Shown: positions 13,701 through 28,941 of the stretch, piece by piece
Numbering within the stretch: the first letter of the stretch is position 1
How the letters are laid out: each line of letters starts with the position of its first letter
Origin: Dioscorea cayenensis subsp. rotundata
Lineage: Eukaryota; Streptophyta; Magnoliopsida; Dioscoreales; Dioscoreaceae
Direction: 5' to 3'
DNA length: 64,000 nt
NCBI RefSeq assembly: GCF_009730915.1
Contig: NC_052474.1
Coordinates: 8,653,501-8,717,500, forward strand
Made by a program: the position numbers and the translations under genes
The notes under the pieces: model-generated
The model's database searches: none
What the model saw: only the letters and a program-made list of their open reading frames with translations
Told to the model about the DNA's origin: nothing

Positions 13701-13939
13701 TTAATGAACGGTTGGATTTAAACCCTTATGGTGCGGGGGTTTGGAGGATATATGTTTGGAACCAGCTTCCTTGCGGGTGGTTCGATCGCCGAACCCGCAC
13801 GCAAAGCACCCGTGGAATCCGACCCGATCCGGGAATTGGTCAATTTTACCCCTGTATTTGGAGTGAATTACGGTACTGCCACTGCCGTATATTTTTTTTC
13901 TTTTTTCTTGGGAGCTGATAAATACGGGCAGTGGGTTCG

Positions 13940-14428
13940 TGAACGATGGCCCTCGCTTCGTCTCTTTCTCTTGTTCTTCGTCTTCTTCTCAGAGAACTCG
14001 GGCCGCAATCTCTGCTTGATTTCGCGCGAGATCTAGGGTTTGGAGGTGGTGATTGGAGGTGGTGGAGATGTGGGTGGGTGTGGAAGAGGATTTGGAGTGC
14101 TTTCTATGAGAGTGTTGGTGGGCGGGAAGGTGAAGGATTGGGGTGGGTTAAGGTACGGGAAGGCTGGGGAGTGTATGAGGGATTTGCTCCGATCTCTATG
14201 TTTTACGGAGAGGGAGAGGAAGGGACTGCGGGCTGGTGATCCGGAGCAGGGGTAGGTGGGGCAAATGTGGTTGATTTGCCTGCCGACACGTTGTGATTTT
14301 TAGTAATTTATTGGTCTTTTTATTTTTGGCTGTGGTTTTGAGAAGGAAGTTGGTGAAGGTTGGGAGAAGCGAGTAGATCTGAAAAGATTGGATCTTTGGG
14401 TGTTTGGATTGGTGGTTTTTGGAGGAAA
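13940..14428 (+). other. 5' leader region of the MAP kinase gene
   Basis: This stretch has the look of a plant 5' UTR: a pyrimidine-rich CT block (13960-13995), 'gagatctagggtttgg' at about 14030, then G-rich DNA up to the ATG at 14429. Several ORFs of 70-100 codons cross it (for example from 13728 and 13946), but they are low-complexity or Gly/Trp-rich and match no family known to me. They are best read as untranslated leader. The exact transcription start is unknown. Confidence 0.4.
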
Positions 14429-19935
<5,507 letters not shown>

Positions 19936-20419
19936 GTATAAACACTGTGCTGTTGAGATCAACTCCGGCAATCATCGTCATCGACAATGTTATCACGGTG
20001 ATAAAACTCCGATGAAAAGAAGAAAAAGGGATCTAAGTGATATGGATGTCAAATGAGGGGAGGTGATGGAACAAGAAGCATGAGAAGAGAAGAAAAGTTG
20101 AATGATCTGTTGGAGCAACATGAAAAAAGTTGTACAAGTCCTATCTGAAATTCAGGGACTATACATTACATTCACAAGATGAAGGCAATGGCTTTTCTGG
20201 TGTGCTCCCCAGTTTTTTTTTTTAAATTTCTTTTTTTTATTTTATTTACTGATGATCTTGTTTTCAGTGTTTCTGCAATATACTCTGTAGCAATTAACCA
20301 AATGGAAAAGCCTTCATTCAGGAAAGTAATTCCTTGTTTTTTTTTTAAATTTAATGGAAACACACTGGTTTAAAGTAATATAAAACATTTGCTTGGTTGA
20401 ATGAAAAACATTGGAAGGA
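19936..20419. other. 3' UTR of the MAP kinase gene and convergent intergenic DNA
   Basis: This is the space between the MPK20 stop codon and the end of the candidate peptide gene on the opposite strand. It contains T-rich stretches and no convincing ORF. A signal resembling a plant poly(A) region ('ttttatttta') lies near 20230, but the exact cleavage site cannot be seen. Confidence 0.5.
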
Positions 20420-20731
20420 TCAGGGATTTGCAGGCCAACTGACTGTGAGAGAGTTACTGATGGGGTTTGCCCCTGCCTCCACTTCATGCAACTCCATCCT
20501 TAGATTCATTGAACTGCTGCTTTCTTTAAATATCTACATATGAAATCATGCATTATTTTAATGAGTGACACATAAATGATTTGAAAACAGACACACATAC
20601 ACACATAATAGTAAAGAAAAGAGCACCAACTTGGTCTGTCAAAGCAAGAGACTGCATTTCTCCAGCTATAGCCTTGTCATCTGAAAGGCAGAAAATCATT
20701 CAAACTATGTTAATAAAAAAGAAACTTAAAA

Positions 20732-20777
<46 letters not shown>

Positions 20778-20964
20778 TAATTCTTTACACTACAAAGAGA
20801 AACATAGAAGATGAACAAAAATTAAATGCAGTTAAATATTTATGACTTTCACCTGCAAGCACTCTTGTGGGCAATGCTGGATGTGGAAGAAGAAGAGAGA
20901 AGATGAGAAACAGAAGAAGAAGAAGAAAAGAAGAAAAAGCAGTAGAAGAAGAAAGAGCAGGCAT
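20420..20964 (-). CDS. Candidate small secreted peptide precursor, three exons
   Basis: Exon 1 (20964-20853) begins at an ATG with an in-frame stop a few codons upstream. It encodes a strong signal peptide: Ser-rich start, a Leu/Phe core of about 18 residues, then TRVLA. It ends at a consensus CAG|gtgaaa donor. Exon 2 starts after 'ctgcctttcag' at 20680. Exon 3 (20513-20420) starts after 'aaagcagcag' and can read RMELHEVEAGANPISNS... to a stop. HEVEAGANPISN matches 9 of 12 residues of the TDIF-type CLE peptide HEVPSGPNPISN; the GANP part also recalls PSY peptides. To keep this frame exon 2 must use the donor at 20604 (20680-20605), giving about 93 aa. A donor at 20626-20631 would give other C-termini. 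Signal-peptide exon fairly sure; peptide identity uncertain. Confidence 0.45.
20735..20775. repeat. (TA)n microsatellite
   Basis: About 20 TA units, lying inside the first intron of the candidate peptide gene on the minus strand, so length changes there would not alter its coding exons. Confidence 0.9.
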
Positions 20965-21961
20965 TTTGATAAGTTATAGAGATTGTGAATGCATGAAGCA
21001 TTGGAGAATGAGGAGGGGGATGAGAAGAATGCATTTCCGTTCAAGTGGGGTTGGAGAGAGAAAGAGAAGCATTAATGGAGCTGTTTTATTGTCTGGCTGA
21101 ATGGTAGACAGATTTACTACCAAATGAGACATTAGAGCCTGAACTTTTGGAGGAAATTTGTTTCTCTGATTTATTTTATTTTATTTTATTTTATTTTATT
21201 TTTGCATGTATATCAGCAATATTACATTCATATTCTAGTAAAAGATGTAATTCTACAGAGGCTTCTTGATTATTGAAGGGTATATAAATATGTACTATTG
21301 CTTATTTTATAATGGTATATATATATATATATATATATGCCAAAACACTAATGTAGGATAAACATAGAAACAAAAGTAGTTTATTGCATAGAAAAAGGAA
21401 TCAGAAGACTAATAAAAGTCTAAAACACAATAAAGATGATAGATGTAATGACTATAAAGTTTTTTTATATTACATTTATGCCATCATAAACTTTATTTTC
21501 ACTTTCGAACACCTTTGAGTTATTTTCACTATAAAGTCTAAAACTATTTTTATAAACTTTAAGAGAATAGTTTATAAAAATAGTTTTATTATAGTCAATT
21601 TATAATTTGGTTAAAATTTAATTTTTAATTTTAAGTTAGTCAATAGAAATACTTAGATTTTGCAAATTCAAATTTGCAAGTGTATGCACCCAAACAAAAC
21701 CTTTATAGAAGTACATTTGTAATAACCATATTATATGAGGGTATATATGCAAAAATAAAAAAATCCAGAAGGAATTTTCCTTCTTACCAATATATCCTGA
21801 AAAAATACATGTTAAAGTTTCAACTGCAAATACCAGCAACAAAACAAATTTGAGGAATAAATACATAGTATGATATGGTCCTGCCAACTTCAGAAATACA
21901 TAAAATCGGTAAAGTTAGGAACTCACATCAACAGAAGTAATAGGATTTCCTCTAAAAAGAT
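20965..21961. other. Intergenic region between the candidate peptide gene and the RimM-fusion gene
   Basis: This stretch would hold the promoter of the minus-strand peptide gene and the 3' UTR of the RimM-fusion gene. It contains a TTTTA run at 21173-21201, TA repeats near 21316-21338, and the hairpin listed at 21541-21586. No coding sequence was recognised. Confidence 0.5.
21541..21586. repeat. Perfect 18-bp inverted repeat (hairpin)
   Basis: 'aaactatttttataaact' (21541-21558) is followed after 10 nt by its exact reverse complement (21569-21586). Weaker pairing extends outward ('cactataaagtct' against 'attatagtcaat'), so it may be the core of a small palindromic MITE. The AT-rich arms are unlikely to be a terminator. 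Confidence 0.6.
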
Positions 21962-24900
21962 TTAATCCAAAATGTGCATAAGACACATATCATCAAGAGA
22001 ACAAGTATTAAGAAAGCTGTAAACGGAGCAATGAAAATGGTATGCATTGGGTACATCGGGTCGTACTTCGATCCATTCCTTGTCTACCAACTCAACATGT
22101 TCATGCTGTTCCTCAGAAACATTGAACTGAAGTTTGTTTGTTTGTTTGCAGATGTTCTTTAGACTTGACAATGAGAATACCCCATCAAACTCACCATCTC
22201 CTTTGTTTCTGTCGAAGATTTTAATCCCTGTGTTCGCATTGCGCGAATTAACTAAACCCAAGAACAAGGGATGAGCGATGGCCGATCTTTTAGACAAACT
22301 ACATATCTGTTCAAAGTATCAAATGACAGCATGAGAAAAACAAAGAAGAACATGGATCATTACAAAGAATCGGACTATTTTACATCTTGATAATTTTCAA
22401 AACCATGTGTTTTTCATGATTTTGATGAATCTGCATGTTGTAAACATTTATTCTAGAGAATATGGAAGATAAAAGGAAACTTTCAGTAAATGTCTCACCT
22501 GGACATACTCCACACCTATCTCACTAAGTCCATCTATAAGTTTGTCCGATGAGAGTAAACTGAAGACTCCACCAGCACCAACTGGATACTGGATTATATC
22601 CCATGGAGATTTCAGCAAGATTTTGTGAGTATTTTCATTTGGGCACATGCCAACAACAGGCAGCTTCTCTTCTTCCAACAACCAAATCTGTGAATGGGAG
22701 ACAATAGGTAAACAATATAAATTAGTAATTCAGAGAACAATCACATTGGCAATGTCCACAATGGTCACAAGTAAAATTACTAGCAAGTAATGAATTTCTG
22801 GAAGAAAACTATGGTAGCAGTGCAATGTATACAATGCTATGATATAATTTTTGCCAACGACTAAATGGTCTATTGGTATACGGGTCACCGATAGAGCTCT
22901 TCACCGTGTGGTGAGAGTTCGATTCTCGGTTGAGGGCACATTTCTGGGAGATGTGAATGGTGGTTGTGAGTGGGTGGTCCCAACGCCCATGTGTGCGCGG
23001 GCCCCGCCCCCACTTGCTCCACCGAGGCTTGTGCATGCCCCTGACGGTTTAGCAGGGCCTTCGGGCTGTTTGTTCCTCTTGTCAAAAAGGTCCACACATT
23101 CATTTTGATTCACTCCTTACAAAAGTGGGAAGTTCACTGTGTGTGCTCAAACTTCAAGCTGCCAACAAGAACTTAACTGAAAAAAGAAAATCCATCTGTT
23201 GAAAATGATGCATCTTGCCATAGAATTTACATTATGGGAAAAGTTATCTGTGATTATGCCAAGGAAAATACGATGGTAAGAAGAACCGATTACTTGATAA
23301 GTTTTTCAAAACAAAATAGTATCAGGATATTGGTTCTCTGCCAGGTTCTAAAATTCCTTTATAATCATTCAAAACACAGTTAATTAGTAGAAAAATGATA
23401 CGTCATACCTTTTGACTGCTAAAACCGAAGTAGTCATTCTCCAACAAAAAAATTTGCGCATATGACTGGATCTCATGTGCTGGAGAAATCAGAATGAGAG
23501 GAAATATATCTTCTTTCATCTGCATAAATAAAAGTTCTTATAAGAACTTTAAGATTAAAGAATCCCTTAATTGCAGATGAATGCTACATCATGTATAAGA
23601 ACTAGAGTTCATTTGTGACAAGCTAAACGTACAGTGAAGTTCAAACAGAATATAAACAAACAACATCATGAATGTATACCTTCAACACACTCTTGCAGTC
23701 AAGAAGCAACTTTTGAAGCAGGATGATCTTAGACTTCAATTTATCATCAACAGACTCAGAATACTTTCCTGAATTGTCATTCAGTAGAATAATGGTAGCA
23801 ACTTTTGATTCTCTAAGAAGTTGGAGTCCTGCTTCATACAAACCATAATGAATGCTGTTCTCCGCATCACTTTTGCAACTATCAAGGCATTTCTGAGAGA
23901 TTTTAAATGCACTCTTCATTAATCCAGCTGAATTAGCATCAATAAACTTGGGCAAGTCATATCTGCTTAAAAATATGAAAACATCAGGCCACCAATTGAA
24001 ATCGGGTGTAAAAATTTGCAAAGATTGAAATTCATGTGTAGGATCACAGGTGTCAGAAAAAAGGAATCTCCTGCATTAAGGATGCACAATAAGAAGCTCA
24101 AAATACCATAAAAACATGACAAGGTAGAGAAAAGAAATGTCAAAAGTTAACACAGCATCATTACATATATATAAAAAGATCAATCTGAGGTGATAATCAT
24201 CATAAAGCCAGCAGCCTATAACTGGAAGTCTAACATCAGACTGATTCAGTAAGCAAATGATCAATTATATGTTGAACAGAGCATTCCTTAGACAATTTAT
24301 TCAATGACGCAACAAATCATCCATGTGACCACTTTGGATCATGGATTAACCAAATAAATGATATAATCAAGTGAATGAAATGTATCTAACCTTTCAATAG
24401 GTGTTCTGATACTTTCTAATGAACACTGAAGCAATTTGAAATTGATTTCTGCGATTTGACCTGCGAGAAATCTCCTTTGGTCTTTTTCTCCAATTTTTAA
24501 ACCTTCCAGTACATGGTTCTGCCCCAATTCACTCAGCTTCCTTTTTGCAGATATAACACGATATTTAATTTTCTTTCTCTGCTTCCACTCCTGCAAATGA
24601 TCCACCAAATAGAGAAAGTCAAGATATCCGAATCGACATGGAGCTGAACATAATAATTAAAAATATTAATTAGCAAAAATTCTTTGGCAAATTCACTTTC
24701 ATTCTCTGATGCGCAACCTTCATGCTTATACAATACTTTGGCATGCGTATTTACCCAATTCAAGGGATAAGCCAAGGGAATTGACCATCGGTGTGTCCTG
24801 AAGAATATCAGTTAGATTTATCTTTAATAAACTAAGCTTGCATTACTAAATTGGAGTCACTATTTCACACGCCCTGTCACAAACTAGTCACTTGTTGCAG

Positions 24901-25776
24901 AATGTCTGCTACACGACATGGAGGCCAGGAATTCTTTGGAGACTGTTTGAGACAATGCAGCACAATGATACACTATCAATGTGTATTCCTTTGTCTGTTT
25001 TAAGTGTGTAATGGATCAACACCAAAACACGTCCTGAACATTTAAATTCCCTTCTAGCCATGTAAGAATGAAAATAAATCTTATTGGAGGCTTCATAAAG
25101 ATAAAGATTCAAAAAACAGAGGGCCAATCAGATATTAAAGTATAGTTTGTGTATCAATGTCCAAAAATTTATCAAAGCTGCAGGACAAACCAGCTGGCGT
25201 CTTTCTTTCTTAGATCTTGGATCAGAATGTAAATTGAGCTCTAGAAGCCCCTTTGGAGGTGTAATCCACATTTCTCTATTGTCCATATCTACATGAGGAA
25301 CGATGGCTTCAACAAATGGAATCCATACAAGGTGACCGGAAGCACTTGACTCTGGCTTTGTAGAATTTAACCAATCAATTCCTTCTCCAGTTGAATGACA
25401 TCTGACCTGTAGTACATCATTAGCCCCAGTATTGACGACATTAACCACTGTCCCTACCAGTGTGCCAGTTTCCTGGAAGGTGGGACATAAACATCAGCAT
25501 AGCATTGTGATGAATAAGTTTAGCAAATATGGCAAATAAAAAGAATTGACGATTAAAATTAGTCAGCTTATAAATCATTTCATAACTGTCTGAGAACAAT
25601 GACTACCCTTTATACTAGTTCATGGAACCAAGAACACATTCTCCTGTCATTAATTTTTTTTTTTTGTTGAATTTAGATGTTCAACAAAACAAATCCTTCA
25701 TGCAGGGTCAAAGTGATGTGTGCTAGTAGTCTACAGAAATTCTTATATTTTGTACAAGGTAGGTTTAAAGAGGTGC

Positions 25777-25821
<45 letters not shown>

Positions 25822-27365
25822 ATAATTTTAAAATCATATCCAATCAGGTAGTGCAACAATTCATGATGGCAAACTACAAGAGTACATCAACATAATAATT
25901 ATGGTGTTTGATTTATACAACAATATTAATGAAAAAATTCTTCCGCTTTCAATCAGGAATACAGTCTTCTTCAGTAGCAATATATATCTTCCCTAATAAA
26001 GAAAAATTTCTCAATTTTATAGCATCTAACCTATAACTAGCGAAGTGTATTGAATGATGGTTGAATATGTATGGACCTTCAGAAACACTCTCATGTTGAA
26101 AAGATCAGGAGTGTAAAACTCATCTTCATCAAGTTCTGGCCTGTCACCTTCTCTCACTAACAAAGTTGATCCAACCATTTGTTTTGCCTGAGGCAGTGAT
26201 GATAAACGGTAGTCAAAGTCACATGCAAACAACATATGGCACTAGATATTGTTCAAAAAAAAGAAAGAAAATGGTAATAGTGTCACTATCATAAAATTTT
26301 AAGCTACAAACAACACTTAGAAACACTGCAACTGTATCATGGAATGATCAAAAATTAACTTGGTGGTAATACCAATTAATATCGTAAAACTATAGTTTCG
26401 CATTTATTGCTGTGCAATGGAATTTATTAAATCTTGATTACCAAGCATCACATAATTTGACTAACAACTGAAAAACACAACACCAAATAGCATGTATATG
26501 GTTCTGCAACAAGTATGATTGCATAATTCTAACAATGTTATTGAACCTGCCTCTACAATCTCAGAATGCATAACTATGCAACAGTTTTCATTTATAAATT
26601 TCTTTTGCTAAATCTCCTGAGCCTTCATTGATTAATTCTTACTAAATTCTAAATCCAGAGTGTGCATCCCACTCAGATTAACTAACAGATTGAGCAAACC
26701 TTCTCAACAGTATCAATTCCATGAAGACTAATAATCCAACTCTTCTGACCAGGATGAGCTCTACCCCCAGTGAGTTCCACTTCTGAAATCAACTCTTTCC
26801 CTGTAATCCGAGTTCTCAGCCATCTCTTCCCCGGCTACAAGTTACAAATTCACAACAAACTTAAAAAAGGAAAATTAATTCAACTGAAATCAATCAACGA
26901 AAGAAGAACAAAGCAATCATCTTTTACTAAACCCAAAGCATTCACCTTGGAGAATCGAAGTTCAGGAAAATCCGTACTGGGTTTCACCCGGAGTTCCCCT
27001 TCGAGCCCATGAGCAGCACAGATGTACCCAACGTTGATAAAGTCGGAATCTTTCCTATCAAATTCTTCTCCTTCTGCCTTATCAACCGCTTCAGCAATGG
27101 CCCGAAACCCTAGCGATAGATATCATACAGTAAGAAACGAATCCATCGAACAAAAACAAAAAAGAAAAAACGCCATTTTCGAACGAAATTTGGAGCAGAA
27201 ACTACTGGGAACGGAGAGGAGGCCAGGGATGGGGATGCAGCGCGAGGGGAAGAGAACGAAAAACCGAGTCCTGAGTGGACTGCAAGGAGGGAGAGAGAAG
27301 GGAGGTCGATGATGAGGGAGTAGCGACGATGGAGAGGGAGCGGAGAGAAGCCATGAGAGGTGCAT
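21962..27365 (-). CDS. Plastid RimM-like ribosome maturation factor fused to a UDP-sugar pyrophosphorylase-like domain
   Basis: Exons: 27365(or 27354)-about 27206, 27109-26946, 26834-26700, 26187-26077, 25472-25191, 24590-24391, 24070-23680, 23519-23409, 22687-22499 and 22306-21962; about 695 aa. The N-terminus is Ser/Leu/Pro-rich like a plastid transit peptide. Residues about 70-270 form RimM: GYICAAHGLEGELRVKP, then GRAHPGQKSW, then LVREGDRPELDEDEFY, then a PRC-barrel-like part (LVGTVVNVVNTGANDVLQVR, WIPFVEAIVPHVD). RimM assists 30S subunit 16S rRNA maturation. The C-terminal half (about 400-695) resembles UTP- or UDP-GlcNAc-type pyrophosphorylases (EEEKLPVVGMCPNE, SPWDIIQYPVGAGGVFSLL, IGVEYVQ), but the Gly-rich nucleotide loop is absent. 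This is the architecture of Arabidopsis At5g46420. The first exon is ambiguous: two ATGs in different frames can each be spliced in phase to exon 2. Confidence 0.88.
22855..23096 (+). mobile_element. tRNA-derived SINE in an intron of the RimM-fusion gene
   Basis: The 5' part has an A-box-like 'aatggtctattggtatacgg' and a B-box 'gagttcgattctc' about 35 bp later, the spacing of a tRNA-type Pol III promoter. A GC-rich body follows ('gcccatgtgtgcgcgggcc', 'accgaggcttgtgcatgc') ending 'ttcctcttgtcaaaaagg'. It is GC-rich compared with the surrounding intron and lies in antisense to the host transcript, between exons 8 and 9. ORFs across it are by-products of its composition. Target duplications were not identified. 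Confidence 0.7.
25779..25819. repeat. (TG)n microsatellite
   Basis: About 20 TG units in the intron between exons 4 and 5 of the minus-strand RimM-fusion gene. Confidence 0.9.
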
Positions 27366-27392
27366 TGGAGCTCTGGAAGTGAACCGGAACAC

Positions 27393-28941
27393 AAAGTTGT
27401 TAGGAGATAAATTATGGTGTTTTTTTGCGTATATATCCCTAAAAATCTCATAATTTTATAAAAACCCCTACAAAATACGTAATTATATAAAAAGAAAGTA
27501 GCATAAAAGTGTATGCACTAATGAAATTTTGCAGGGGCTAAAATGAAAGAAGCTTATAATTGAGTCCTATCCGTAAAATGAACATGCTGTAGGAGATAGA
27601 GATACACTTGAAGCAATTCAAAAAAAAAAACCCAAGTTCTTTGTATTCGTTTATATATATATACATTAAACATAATTTCCAAGAATTTCTATGGAACAAT
27701 TGATTCACATAAAATGTCCTCATTTTGATCAAATTCTACATAATGCGGATATAATGTCTCCAGTTGAACTTTGGACTCTCACTAAGACAGCATATGTTAA
27801 AAATAGCAAAACCTCCATTGATTGTAATACTGAGATGCATGCCTTACCCAATTCATCAACAATGATTTTCGTGCATGACTAGTATGGTGAAACAGTAAAT
27901 CATGCAATAAGCTTCAAGAGATTTTAATGATGGCTCCTGCAAGCTTTGCGCAGAATCTGAGTGTTGATCAACAGTTTAGCATTTTTAGACTCAAATCTGA
28001 TCTTCAGATGACCTTTTGGAATGAGACGATGATTGATTGTTGAAGGTTCATTGACAGTGAGGTTTCATGATCCTACTTTCAGCAAGTGATGTGATTAACT
28101 CAACTGATGTGCAAGCCGCATCAGAGAATGCCAGATCAGACATGCCACAGCATCGTTTGCTAATAATTGATAGGTTTGCTTTTGTTAACATGATGTATGC
28201 AATTCCTTCGTAAGTTATTGTCTCAATCTCAGCTTGCAGAATATCCAAAGTAAAGAACGTGACGACCATTTGTCAGAATTTATATGCCTTCTGCTGATAT
28301 ATTCAAGATTTTTGTTCAAGTTCACCAAAATTCCTGCAAATTTGCAGAAATTCACTAATCCAATATTCTTGTTGCCAAACAAGTTCATAAAGGAATAAGG
28401 ATAGCGGCCCCCAAAAGAGATATCTGATATTGGTTTGGTGAATAGAGCCTTTGTCACCAATTATGGAATGTGTTTCAGGATGTTTAACTGAGGGAACAAA
28501 AATAACTTATTCCTCACTTTCTTCAATCACATTTTTTTTTAATAGCATCAAAACCAAAAGCCAACTCTACTGAAATATACTGAAAGGAGGAAAATCTACT
28601 GTACTTGGCAGCTGGTGCTCTGATTCTCTTTATCTTTGTGTTTCCCACTGATTATTCTACAGATTTTGAATCAAGATGGTTCTGGAGAGGATATTGTGTC
28701 ATGCAAGAGTGAACATTTCTAAATTTTCAAACACCCTTTTCCTTACTCTCTCACAGACTAGTTCTGGTTTTCGACATTTGGCTTGCCATCACAAAAAGTA
28801 GTATGTGATTCTTGTGCAAAATCCATGCAGATGGCGCCAAACTAGTGTTTTTTCAGAACTTCGTCAAATTAATGCCTAGTCTTGTTTCCAGATAAGCTTG
28901 GCCACTTTCATAATTTCAAAGCAATATCCTTCCACTTCTTC
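27393..28941. other. Intergenic DNA between the PPR gene and the RimM-fusion gene
   Basis: Both neighbours are on the minus strand, so this holds the 3' region of the PPR gene and the promoter of the RimM-fusion gene. ORFs of 60-80 codons (for example minus 28048-28269 and 28215-28460) lack recognisable domains. Part of it could be a spliced PPR 3' UTR, because intron-like 'tttcag' sites occur near 28480. No feature can be firmly named. Confidence 0.45.

Noticed and set aside
13712..14255. Several 60-100 codon ORFs upstream of MPK20
   Set aside because: Low-complexity or Gly/Trp-rich, mutually overlapping in different frames, and lying in leader-like DNA; no recognisable family.
20867..21100. 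Arg/Glu-rich ORF on the plus strand
   Set aside because: It is the complement of the TTC/CTT-rich signal-peptide exon of the minus-strand candidate gene.
22809..23113. Overlapping ORFs of 70-85 codons in a RimM-fusion intron
   Set aside because: They come from the GC-rich SINE, which has few stops; no protein family is recognisable.
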